Both the position numbers and the translations under genes were made by a program. The notes under the pieces are model-generated. The model was not told the origin of the DNA and ran no database searches. It worked only from the letters and a program-made list of their open reading frames with translations. Shown one piece after another: positions 12,592 through 21,160 of a stretch of DNA of 40,427 bases; within the stretch, counting starts at the first letter, position 1, and each line of letters opens with the position of its first letter. The DNA is taken from the IMG/VR virus record IMGVR_UViG_3300009087_000001, positions 1 to 40,427 of that record; one strand, written 5' to 3'. Origin of the DNA: a virus.

Positions 12592-13853
12592 AATTAGAAA
12601 AATATCATTCTCCAAGGATATCAAGTGAATTTGGCGACTGCTCTATGCCGATAACATTTGACCAGTATTCTAATTGTGCATTTAATTGTGCTTATTGTTT
12701 TAGTCAATACATAAGGGGCGTTGGTCCGGCATCTAAAAATTATAACAAGAAGCAGGTAATAAAGGCGGTCAGTTTAGATGAGATAAAAAAAATTTGGAGC
12801 GGAGAAAAAAAAACCGGATATTACGATTGGATAAAAGCAAGGAAACCGATACAGTGGGGTGGGCTGTCAGACCCGTTTTGTCCATATGAAAAAAAGTATG
12901 GAGTTGGGTTAGAACTTTTAAAATTTTTTAACGAAGTTAAACAACCGATTAGCTTTTCTAGTAAGGGCGATTTGGTGCTTGAAGATGAAAGATATTTTAA
13001 TGAGTTTAAAAAAGCCGGAAATATGTGGCACTACAAAGCCAGCATAATTACCCTAAGCGACTCGAAGAGTCGTTTACTAGAAAAAGGCACGCCAACACCA
13101 CAAAGGAGAATTGAGGTTCTTAAAACGCTGAATAGAGAGTGTGGAACGCTGACTACTTGGAGAATGCGACCATTTATAGTTGGGGTGACGGATTTAGACT
13201 TGGAAGAACAAATAAGGACTGCCAAAGAGATTGGTTGCCAAAGTATCACAACTGAATTTTTTTGTTTAGATACGAGAGCATTTTTTAGGAACGAAACATT
13301 GAGAAATTACAAAGATATTTCAAAAGCGTCCGGGATGAATTTATTGAAATTTTACAAGAAATACGGTGGCGGTTGCGGGTATGTTAGATTGAAATATGAT
13401 TTTTTAAAAATTTATGTAAAGAGGTATATTGAATTGTGCAATAAATACAAGATAAAATACTTTATATCAGATGCGATGCACAAAGAAAAAAGTTGCGGTG
13501 GAAGTTGTTGCGGTTTACTAGACAACAATAAATATTTTAAAGGATACGCTAAAGAGCAGATGACTTATTTAATTTTAGTTGCTAAGAAAAAGGGGCATAT
13601 AACCCTTGACGATGCTAGGAGCTTTGCGGATGATGCCGAGAAAAGTTGGAGAAAAAACAGCAGGATAGAAGACCATATGAATATTGGCAACAAAAGAGGC
13701 AGATTAAGAGATATGACATATTACGATTATTTTATTAAAAGGTGGAACGATGGATTTTTCGAAAAGTATTTTGACGGAGTATTGCAGATTAAAGGAAAGG
13801 ATAAGAACGGAAATGCAGTATATTTTTATAATAATAAAAAAGCACGAATATGA
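12588..13853 (+). CDS. Radical SAM enzyme of the spore photoproduct lyase-like group
   Basis: Cys30-x3-Cys34-x2-Cys37 (NCAFNCAYCF) binds the 4Fe-4S cluster that activates S-adenosylmethionine. IQWGGLSDPFCPYE and PISFSSKGDLVL, then LEKGTPTPQRRIEVLKTL, follow the pattern of the SPL/Rv2578c-like branch, several members of which act on DNA. The C-terminal 120 residues hold an unusual SCGGSCCG cluster (Cys303, 307, 308) that might bind another metal site. Coupling with the ParB-like gene and the glycosyltransferase gene downstream suggests a role in modifying bases of phage DNA before packaging. The substrate is unknown. A repair function such as reversing UV lesions is the main alternative. Confidence 0.82.
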   Translation: MKLEKYHSPRISSEFGDCSMPITFDQYSNCAFNCAYCFSQYIRGVGPASKNYNKKQVIKAVSLDEIKKIWSGEKKTGYYDWIKARKPIQWGGLSDPFCPYEKKYGVGLELLKFFNEVKQPISFSSKGDLVLEDERYFNEFKKAGNMWHYKASIITLSDSKSRLLEKGTPTPQRRIEVLKTLNRECGTLTTWRMRPFIVGVTDLDLEEQIRTAKEIGCQSITTEFFCLDTRAFFRNETLRNYKDISKASGMNLLKFYKKYGGGCGYVRLKYDFLKIYVKRYIELCNKYKIKYFISDAMHKEKSCGGSCCGLLDNNKYFKGYAKEQMTYLILVAKKKGHITLDDARSFADDAEKSWRKNSRIEDHMNIGNKRGRLRDMTYYDYFIKRWNDGFFEKYFDGVLQIKGKDKNGNAVYFYNNKKARI

Positions 13854-13872
13854 ACGAGGATTACAAATAAGG

Positions 13873-13878
13873 TATAAT
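13873..13878 (+). promoter_or_regulatory. TATAAT box 8 nt before a start codon
   Basis: A perfect -10 hexamer stands eight bases before the ATG at 13887. No good -35 box is seen at the right distance. If used, it would give the glycosyltransferase a leaderless message, as for promoter P3. Confidence 0.4.
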
Positions 13879-13886
13879 TTAAAGTG

Positions 13887-14936
13887 ATGAAGATAGCGTT
13901 GTTAAATTTTGAGTTAATGAAAGTTGGGGGCGTAGTGACATTTCAGCGTCAAATTTATGATATGTTTAAAGACGGTGGGCATATTCCAATAATATTTTAC
14001 ACGGGAGGAAAAAATAAAGCGTCTAATGAACTGAATAAGGACGGATATTTCACAGTTAACTACCAAAAGAAAGACTGGGTTAAAATGAAAAGAAGTTTGG
14101 AAGCGTTTGATGTTATACTGATACCGCAGGCGTTTTGTAAAAAGGGAAGTCCTGAGTATTTATACCCACTGAAAGGGAAAAAGGTTTTCATAGTGATTCA
14201 CGACCCTGCCGAGGATAAGTTAAAAGACCGTGCATTACTAAAGTTAATATTAAATAATTACAAGAAACTGAAAATTGATTTAAGGGCTATTTTTATTAGA
14301 CCCGCTCCGAAGAAGTATTACGAGGATAATTACAAATTGGAAAAAACGATTTTCATAAAACATCCGTATAAAAGAAGGTGCAAGTTGCAAGAAAAAAAAG
14401 AGGATTTAATTATAAGCACTACAAGGATAGATTTTGACAAACATATTGAATACATTGTGGCGAATATGGATAGATTTGAAGGAAGGTTGGAAATATATAG
14501 CAGTTGGATAAACAGAGTTTACGAATGGCATATTTTGGACGGGAGATATAATTGGAAAAGAAGATGTTATTGTGGAGGATTCGATTTTCACGAAATGGAA
14601 AAGATTTATTCAAGAGCAAAAGTGATGATTGATATGAGCCATATTGCAGATGACGGTGGAGGAACTCAATACACTTTTTTGGAAGCTATGGATTATGGGG
14701 TGGCGATTGTTGGAAACGAAAAGTGGAATACGAAGTATGGCGAAATGCGACCCGATAAAAATTATTTATTGGCTAACGAAGGAAACTTAGCTGACAAGGC
14801 AAACGAATTATTAAAAAGTAACATTAAAAGAAAAGAGTTGGTTCAGAACGGGTATGAGTTATTAAAGATACATAATTACACTCAAATCCTTCCTGAATAT
14901 ATTGACTTTTTAAAAAAAAAAGATGAAAACATATAA
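13887..14936 (+). CDS. Glycosyltransferase, GT-B fold (GT4-like)
   Basis: GGVVTFQRQIYDMFKDGGHI at the N-terminus is the acceptor-side glycine loop of GT-B enzymes. In the second half, DGGGTQYTFLEAMDYGVAIV corresponds to the donor-binding EX7E-like motif of GT4-type transferases, followed by the closing helices. The enzyme would move a sugar from a nucleotide donor to an unknown acceptor. It sits between the radical SAM enzyme and the small terminase, so modified DNA is an attractive acceptor; virion or host-surface sugars are alternatives. I chose the ATG at 13887 over the GTG at 13884. The 3' end overlaps the small terminase gene by 14 bases. Confidence 0.8.
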   Translation: MKIALLNFELMKVGGVVTFQRQIYDMFKDGGHIPIIFYTGGKNKASNELNKDGYFTVNYQKKDWVKMKRSLEAFDVILIPQAFCKKGSPEYLYPLKGKKVFIVIHDPAEDKLKDRALLKLILNNYKKLKIDLRAIFIRPAPKKYYEDNYKLEKTIFIKHPYKRRCKLQEKKEDLIISTTRIDFDKHIEYIVANMDRFEGRLEIYSSWINRVYEWHILDGRYNWKRRCYCGGFDFHEMEKIYSRAKVMIDMSHIADDGGGTQYTFLEAMDYGVAIVGNEKWNTKYGEMRPDKNYLLANEGNLADKANELLKSNIKRKELVQNGYELLKIHNYTQILPEYIDFLKKKDENI

Positions 14937-15387
14937 TGATAAAACTAAACATTGGAAAGAAATCTCAAAAAAATTGAAGGGGTGGGAAAGGCGTTTAATT
15001 GAGCTAAGAAATTCCGGTGCCGGATATAACGAAATAAGGGATTTATTACAAAGGGAATTTCCTAATCAAAAAAAAGGATTTAAAACGAATCAGCAATTAA
15101 GAACATTACTTTATAAGGGCGGAAGATTAAGCAAGGAATATAATATATATAGTGAAATGATGGCGGAAGAGAGTTTTGAGCAAGGGCAGTTGATTTTAAA
15201 AAATATTTTCAAGCAAGCCACAATGACGATTGCTAATTTGTTGAGCAAAAGCACGAATGATGCGATAAGATTAAATGCTGCTAAGGAAATATTGGCAAGG
15301 AAATTAGGAACGCCCGTTCAAATGATAGAAAATAAAGATTCCGAGGAGTTAGAAGAGTTAAGGGAAAAATTAAAAGATATTTTATGA
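14923..15387 (+). CDS. terS: Small terminase subunit (probable)
   Basis: The protein sits directly before the large terminase. Residues 15-65 form a helix-turn-helix type DNA-binding part (WERRLIELRNSGAGYNEIRD), followed by helices with ARKLGTPVQM and an acidic C-terminal helix, the typical order for a ring-forming terminase small subunit that recognises the packaging site. The assignment rests on length, layout and position. Its TGA overlaps the ATG at 15384, the natural start of the large subunit. Confidence 0.7.
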   Translation: MKTYNDKTKHWKEISKKLKGWERRLIELRNSGAGYNEIRDLLQREFPNQKKGFKTNQQLRTLLYKGGRLSKEYNIYSEMMAEESFEQGQLILKNIFKQATMTIANLLSKSTNDAIRLNAAKEILARKLGTPVQMIENKDSEELEELREKLKDIL

Positions 15388-16852
15388 AAAAAAAAACAAA
15401 TTAAAACCTATTGATATAATTTTAAGTTGTTTTCAGATAAACGATAATCCCGCTAATGAAGTTTTAACGCCGACACAAAAACTAATTTTTGGGGAATTGA
15501 TTGAAAGAAAAAACAAAAGACTTCAGATTGAAAGCTCTACACAATATGGGAAAAGTTTAACAGTAGCGTTAGCGTGTGTGTGGCTTGCTTGTATGAAAGG
15601 AAAAGTAGTGGCGGTTGTAGCACCGAATGCACAAAAAGCTAGGATTATAATGAGATATTTTATTGACCATTTGGGGGATAGCCGTTTATTTTATTCAAGG
15701 CTTGAAGTTGGCACACGATTAGAGCGGTTGAGAAAAGAAGAGAGTAAGGAAAGAATAATGTTAAAGGGGAATGGTGGTATTTATGTGTTGTCTACAAATG
15801 AAAGAAGTTTATTGAAAAGTTTTGAAAGTGCGATGGGCTTCGGGGCGGAAATAACAATACTTGATGAAGCGTGTTTAGTAAGTGATAATTCGGAAGCGTC
15901 TATTTATAGAATGATTGCGGGGAAAAAGGATGCTTTCTATTGTAAAATTGGAAATCCGTTTTACAGGACAGAACCATTTAGCCATTTCTTTAAGTCAAGT
16001 AATAATCCAAAATATAAAAAATATGTAATTAATTATAAGGTTGGGTTAAAAGAGGGGCGATACACTGAAGAATTTATTGAAGAAGCGAGAGGGAAACCAT
16101 TTTTTGATGTTTTATTTAAGTGTGAGTTTCCGCCAGAAGAAGAAGTTGACGACAAAGGGTATAGAAGACTATTAACGATTGAGCAGATTAAAAATGCCTT
16201 TGTTGATAAATTGCCAGAATTTTATGCGGGTAAATTTAGATTGGGTTGTGATATTGGGCGGGGAGGAAACTTCAATGCATATGTGGGCAGGGATAATTCT
16301 TATATGTGGGTAAATGGAATAAATAAAAGCACGGATTTAATGACAAATGTAACGGAAATAGAAAAGGCGGATGCAGATATAAATGCGATTGACGACATTG
16401 GCGTTGGCGGGGGCGTAGTTGATAGATGTAGGGAACGGGGGATTTATGTTATTCCAGTTGTTGAGGGAGGCAGTGCGGAGGAGAATACTGTTTTTGCGAA
16501 TATTAGAAGCGAGTTATTTTTTAGATTTAAAGAATGGATTTTATCAGGCGGGAAATTATTGCGGAGTGACCATTGGTTGTTATTAAATGAAATTAAATGG
16601 AAAAAAAACTCAGCAGGTAAATTTATGATTGAGCCGAAAGATGAAATGAAAAAAAGGGCGAGGGGAATGATGTCATTATTGGGTTCGGATAGCCCCGATG
16701 TTATAGATGCTGGGAGCTTAACCTTTATAAGTGATAATAAACCAAAGGTGGAATTCTTAGAAGCAGAAGCGGATGAGCCGAAAGTGGGAGTTTTAAGAAA
16801 AATTAAAGACTTAGAAAATAAAATAGTAAATAAAAAAGATTTAGGAGTTTGA
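15384..16852 (+). CDS. terL: Large terminase subunit, start codon separated by a -1 frame
   Basis: The packaging motor: an ATPase that pumps DNA and an RNase H-like nuclease that cuts it. The STQYGKSLTV P-loop, the ITILDEACL Walker B strand, the nuclease GCDIGRGG strand, IDDIGVGGGVVDR and the final DVIDAG aspartate are all present. The body frame is open from 15386 on and encodes the conserved NPANEVLTPTQKLIFGELIE N-terminus, but contains no ATG there; the first in-frame TTG is at 15497. The expected ATG (15384, ATGA overlap with the small subunit) is followed by ten A and is one frame off. One extra A would join them. Slippage on the A10 run, an atypical start codon or an assembly error could explain it. 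Confidence 0.9.
15387..15396 (+). other. A10 homopolymer at the terminase start
   Basis: Ten A follow the ATG at 15384. Eleven would place that ATG in frame with the whole terminase. Runs of this length are known to make RNA polymerase slip and to cause sequencing and assembly errors. Confidence 0.75.
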
Positions 16853-16877
16853 CGATAAGTATTTATAATTATATAAT
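16849..16877 (+). promoter_or_regulatory. Sigma70-type promoter P5 before the structural genes
   Basis: TTGACG at 16849-16854 and TATAAT at 16872-16877 with a 17-base spacer. It overlaps the terminase stop and would start the portal/capsid transcript near 16884. The leader contains a G8 run at 16890-16897, followed by GTTAACAATAAC, which could form a small hairpin. Confidence 0.7.
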
Positions 16878-16919
16878 TAAAATAAAAGTGGGGGGGGTTA
16901 ACAATAACTACCCTATTTT

Positions 16920-19025
16920 ATGATTAAAGAATTTTTTGAAAAGATTTTAAATAGAACAAAATACTTTTTTAGCGGAAATCTTTTAGTGTCGGGAATGGAT
17001 TTGCCGACAGCGTCCACGAAAGATTATCTTGAAAGTTTTAGGGCGTCTTCTCTAGTGCATTCTTGCACAAAAAAAATAGGAGAAAAGATGTCTACGATTG
17101 AATACGAGTTATATAGTTTACGGGGGCTTAATGCGAAAGAAATAGAACAGCATGAGATACTTGATTTATTAGCTAAGCCAAACAGTTTAATGACGGGAAG
17201 TCAGCTGGTTGAAATAACTTCTATTTATTTGACGCTATTAGGAGATTGCTATTGGTATAAAGCGAGGAGTAAAAATAAACAAATTATAGAGTTGTGGTTA
17301 ATGCGACCAGACTTAACAAGCATAGTTCAAGCTAAAGACGGAAGCGTTGCGGGGTATAAATTTAGAAACGGGGCGAATGCAATTATCTATCCGACGGAAG
17401 ATGTAATCCATTTCAAAGAGCCAGATCCACTATCAGATTATTATGGTTATTCAGCGGTTAAGTCAGCCATGGAAGTTATTCGGGCGGATGTTTACGCTAA
17501 GAAATGGAATACCCGATTTTTTTACAATTCCGCTAGACCAGACGCAATCTTAACGACTAAGCAAGAGATTGGAAAAGAAGACAGGGATGAGATAAGGCAG
17601 AAGTGGACAATGAAATACGGGGGTTGGGAAAATGCCCAAAAAGTTGCGGTGCTATCACACGGATTGGAATATAAGCAAGTGTCCGTTACTCAAAAAGATA
17701 TGGACTTTGCGAATATGAGAATTGCTAACCGTGATGATGTTTTGATGTCTTTAGGCGTTCCGAAAAGTATTGTGAGTGTTACGGATGATGTTTCTAGGGC
17801 GAACGCTGATGCGGGAATTTATGTTTTCTTGTCAGAAACGATTAAGCCGAAAATGGAAAAAATGGTTGATATTCTTAATCAGTTTTTAATTACTGATTTT
17901 GGCGAGGATTTATTATTATTATCAATAGATCCAACGCCCGAAGATAATACTGCTTTAGATGACCATTATGTAAAGGCTTATAACAAATGGTTGACAGTTA
18001 ATGAAATAAGAATAGAGCAGGGTTATGATCCCATTGACGGGGGAGATATTTTATATATGTCCGCTAATAATAAAGACGGAGAAGAAAAATCAATTATTGA
18101 AATTGGGGGAGATGTCAAGGCGAAAGATTATTATAATAAGAAAAAGGAAAAGAGATTAAGGGAAATTTACAAGAGAGCAATGCGAGGGCGGAAGCTGTTT
18201 AGGCTAAAAGAAAATATGGTAGATAAAATTACAATCAGTATTTCTCAAGAAATAGATAAAATAATTAAAAACAAAAATAATGAAAACGAAAAAGATATAG
18301 TTTGGAAAATATTTGATGAGCGATTACAGAAGTGGGATAAAAAGTTTAGAAGTTTAATGGATTCATTATTTAGAAGTCAAGAAAAAAAAGCCATTAAGGA
18401 ATTGGAAAAAATAAAGCCGAACAAAAAAGCTAAGGGCAATGATTTGGGCTTGCTTGATTTTAAAAAAGAAGTTAATATATTTATAAAAAAAGCAACGCCA
18501 GTGATTAAGAGTATTGTAGCGGAAGCGGGCAATTTAGCTTTACAAGAAGTTGGAAAAAAAATAAAAAAAGATTTTGATATTAACGATCCGATGACAGCCG
18601 AGTGGATTGATAAAAAAGCGATGAAGTTTGGCGAGGAGGTTAATGAGACAACTATAAAAAAATTAAAAGCAACTTTGGCGGAAGGAGTTTTAAAAGGCGA
18701 AAGTATTGCCCAATTAAAAAAGCGGGTTGAAGATTTATTTGAAATGTGGTATACTGGGAGAGATAAAACTATTGCGAGAACAGAAGTTTTATCTTCCAAT
18801 AACGCAGGGAGTTTATTTGGCTATGAGCAGTCGGGGGTAGTAGAATATAAAGAATGGTTAGCGACAAGAGACGCTAGGGTAAGAGACAGCCATAAATATT
18901 TGGATGGCGAAAAGGTATTACTTAATAAAAAATTTAGCAATGGATTAGAATACCCTGGCGATCCGAACGGAAGTCCAGAGGAAATAATAAATTGTCGTTG
19001 CACTTTAATACCGATAATAAAATAA
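16920..19025 (+). CDS. Portal protein fused to a MuF-type minor head protein
   Basis: Residues 15-400 are an HK97-type portal: SLVHSCTKKIGEKMSTIEYE, LLAKPNSLMTGSQLVE, GDCYWYKARS, DVIHFKEPDPLSDYYGYSAV, and ANRDDVLMSLGVPKSIV. A lysine-rich helical connector follows. Residues about 600-701 are a Phage_Mu_F domain: TIARTEVLSSNNAGSLFGYE, LATRDARVRDSHKYLDGE, and the final NCRC. The portal forms the dodecameric DNA gate; MuF proteins sit inside the head near the portal. In most phages these are separate adjacent genes, so the 701-residue fusion is notable. It has no ribosome site of the Shine-Dalgarno type. Confidence 0.88.
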   Translation: MIKEFFEKILNRTKYFFSGNLLVSGMDLPTASTKDYLESFRASSLVHSCTKKIGEKMSTIEYELYSLRGLNAKEIEQHEILDLLAKPNSLMTGSQLVEITSIYLTLLGDCYWYKARSKNKQIIELWLMRPDLTSIVQAKDGSVAGYKFRNGANAIIYPTEDVIHFKEPDPLSDYYGYSAVKSAMEVIRADVYAKKWNTRFFYNSARPDAILTTKQEIGKEDRDEIRQKWTMKYGGWENAQKVAVLSHGLEYKQVSVTQKDMDFANMRIANRDDVLMSLGVPKSIVSVTDDVSRANADAGIYVFLSETIKPKMEKMVDILNQFLITDFGEDLLLLSIDPTPEDNTALDDHYVKAYNKWLTVNEIRIEQGYDPIDGGDILYMSANNKDGEEKSIIEIGGDVKAKDYYNKKKEKRLREIYKRAMRGRKLFRLKENMVDKITISISQEIDKIIKNKNNENEKDIVWKIFDERLQKWDKKFRSLMDSLFRSQEKKAIKELEKIKPNKKAKGNDLGLLDFKKEVNIFIKKATPVIKSIVAEAGNLALQEVGKKIKKDFDINDPMTAEWIDKKAMKFGEEVNETTIKKLKATLAEGVLKGESIAQLKKRVEDLFEMWYTGRDKTIARTEVLSSNNAGSLFGYEQSGVVEYKEWLATRDARVRDSHKYLDGEKVLLNKKFSNGLEYPGDPNGSPEEIINCRCTLIPIIK

Positions 19026-19054
19026 AAAAAATTAACTTTTTATTACAATAAATT

Positions 19055-19945
19055 ATGAAAAAGATTTATGGATTAGGGGAGGCAAAACTAAAAGGAATTG
19101 CCGAAGACGGAACATTTGAAGCAATCATTTCAGGAATAAAAACCGATAGATATGGCGACACTATTGATCCCGAGGGTTGGGACTTAAAAAATTACAAAAA
19201 AAATCCCGTGCTTTTATGGGCTCACGACCATTCAATTCCTGCTGTGGGTAAAGCGTTAAAAGTTTGGGTTGAAGATAAGGTTTTAAAATTAAAGGGCGAG
19301 TTTGCCCCTACTCAATTTGCACAAGAGTTAAAGTTATTAGCGGAGGGCGGATTCTTAAAAGCATTTTCAGTTGGCTTCGCACCGAAAGATTATAAGTTTA
19401 ATGATAAGGGGGTAGATTTTCTATCACAGGAATTACTAGAAACTTCTTTTGTTAATGTGCCTGCTTATGCGGATGCTTTAATGAAAGGAGTGGCGGAAGA
19501 TAAAAATAAATACAAACATTTTATTAAGGAAACGGAAGGCACTTTAAATTGGGATAAAATAATTGAAACGGATGATCGGGAAAAAATTGTAAAAAAGGAA
19601 AATGAGATTATATTTACACAAAAAGAATTTGAAGATTTTAAAAAGGAAATGGAAGTAAAAGCGGGAAAAGTTTTAAGTAAAAAAAATAGAGATTTAATTA
19701 ACTCGGCGATAGACGCAATGGATAAGGCTACGGAGCCTTTAAAGAATTTATTGGAAGCTACTGATGAAGCTATCAATAATTCTTCTTCTGTAGCCAATGG
19801 TCGGACAGAAGCGTCTAGTGAAGCTAAGGCTAATCTAAAAAAAATAGATTCAGCGAAAGCTAAAGACCAGTTAATTAAAATTGCGAATAAGGCAATAGAA
19901 GCCTATTTAATAAAGGCGAGGGAATTGTCTAGAAAAAATAATTAA
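19055..19945 (+). CDS. HK97-type prohead protease with scaffold-like C-terminus
   Basis: Residues 10-150 match the S78 prohead protease: TDRYGDTIDPEGW, WAHDHS with the catalytic His57 (or His59), and LKAFSVGFAP with Ser105, ending in TSFVNVPAYADALM. It trims scaffold and capsid N-termini during head maturation. Residues 165-296 are helical and charged, including an alanine-rich part, and probably act as an internal scaffold. Start supported by the A-rich leader and by position 30 bases after the portal. Confidence 0.88.
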   Translation: MKKIYGLGEAKLKGIAEDGTFEAIISGIKTDRYGDTIDPEGWDLKNYKKNPVLLWAHDHSIPAVGKALKVWVEDKVLKLKGEFAPTQFAQELKLLAEGGFLKAFSVGFAPKDYKFNDKGVDFLSQELLETSFVNVPAYADALMKGVAEDKNKYKHFIKETEGTLNWDKIIETDDREKIVKKENEIIFTQKEFEDFKKEMEVKAGKVLSKKNRDLINSAIDAMDKATEPLKNLLEATDEAINNSSSVANGRTEASSEAKANLKKIDSAKAKDQLIKIANKAIEAYLIKARELSRKNN

Positions 19946-19951
19946 AAAATT

Positions 19952-21100
19952 ATGGATGAAAAAGAATTAGTTAAATTAGTTGGTGAGGCGGTTAACACTG
20001 CTGTCACTAAAGAATTTGACAAAATCAAAGAACAAGTAAAGGAAACTAAAGGGGAAGTTAAATTTGTTAGCAAGGAAAATGAGATAGCCGAAAAGTCTGT
20101 TTTGAATATCAAGAACCACCGAGCTCCTTTTGTAAAATTAGGAGCAGAAATGGAAAAATATTGCAACGACTTAAAGCAGATGATTAAAGGGGCTCCGGTT
20201 TTAAAAACCGAACAAGAAAAAGCTGCCTTTAATATTGGAGATGACGCTGACGGCGGATACACTGTGCCTGAAGATTTGGAGTCTGCAATTCTTTCTTATG
20301 TAGAAGAAGAAACTATTGTCCGACCACGAGCTACAACTGTTAAGATGAAATCAGACACTTGGACAAAAAATAAGTTAGACCAGTCAAGCACACAGTTTGG
20401 CGGGGTAACTGTTTCTTGGGTAGGTGAGGGCGTTACTGCGGATGATACTTCATTTGCTTTGACGCAAATTTCAATGACCGCTAGGAAAATGTTATTGCTA
20501 ACAACCGAATCAAGAGAGATTTTATCCGACAGCAATATTGACTTTGCAAACTATGTTGTAAATATCTTCGGACGGGCTATGGCTTATTATGAAGATTATT
20601 ACTTCTTGCGAGGGAACGGAACTACACAGCCATACGGAATAATTTCCGATACTGGTATTGACACAGTCAATAGAGCCGTAGCCAATCAGGTAAGTTATGC
20701 TGATGTTATTTCAATGTTTTACGGATTGAAACCGCAGTTTAGGAGTAAGGCAATTTGGATTGGCGGAACGGATGTAATTGAATATGTTGATTCCTTGGTG
20801 GATGCTACAACTGGCAGACCGATTTGGGCTGATAGTATGAAAGAGGGAACGCCTCCGACTTTGAAAGGGCGACCATTCATTGAAACGGAAAAAGTCCCAG
20901 CACTTGGAACCAAAGGCGATTTGTCTTTAGTTGATTTAAGTTGGTATTACATTGGAGATAGAGAGGGAATTACAGTTGATGCGTCTATACACGACAGATT
21001 TAGGTATGATGAAATTACGGTTAGGCTTATTAAAAGAGTTGATGGCGTGCTTGCGATGAAAGAAGCTGCCGTTATTCTTGATGTGCCTTCTGTAAGTTAG
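19952..21100 (+). CDS. Major capsid protein, HK97 fold
   Basis: The first ~95 residues are a charged coiled coil (delta domain) that acts as an internal scaffold and is expected to be cleaved off by the protease encoded upstream. The remainder is a typical HK97-fold subunit: DDADGGYTVPEDLESAILSY, VSWVGEGV, LTTESREILSDSNIDFANYV, the FLRGNGTTQPYGI loop, GRPIWADSM, and DREGITVDASIHDRFRYDEI. Length 382 aa is normal. It is followed by a strong hairpin, so it may be made in larger amounts than the genes downstream. Confidence 0.93.
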   Translation: MDEKELVKLVGEAVNTAVTKEFDKIKEQVKETKGEVKFVSKENEIAEKSVLNIKNHRAPFVKLGAEMEKYCNDLKQMIKGAPVLKTEQEKAAFNIGDDADGGYTVPEDLESAILSYVEEETIVRPRATTVKMKSDTWTKNKLDQSSTQFGGVTVSWVGEGVTADDTSFALTQISMTARKMLLLTTESREILSDSNIDFANYVVNIFGRAMAYYEDYYFLRGNGTTQPYGIISDTGIDTVNRAVANQVSYADVISMFYGLKPQFRSKAIWIGGTDVIEYVDSLVDATTGRPIWADSMKEGTPPTLKGRPFIETEKVPALGTKGDLSLVDLSWYYIGDREGITVDASIHDRFRYDEITVRLIKRVDGVLAMKEAAVILDVPSVS

Positions 21101-21109
21101 GAGTTTTGA

Positions 21110-21142
21110 GAGGAGTAATCTTTTAAAGGATCATTACTCCTC
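21110..21142 (+). terminator. Hairpin behind the capsid gene
   Basis: GAGGAGTAAT and ATTACTCCTC pair perfectly over 10 bp around a 13-base loop. Only a weak AT-rich tail follows, so it may end some transcripts or protect the capsid message from decay. Confidence 0.55.
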
Positions 21143-21160
21143 GATTAAATTTCAAACGAA

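Noticed and set aside
18377-18799. Minus-strand open frame of 140 codons
   Set aside because: Shadow of the portal-MuF coding sequence; hydrophobic, serine-rich translation typical for the reverse of lysine-rich genes. The whole genome is read from the + strand.
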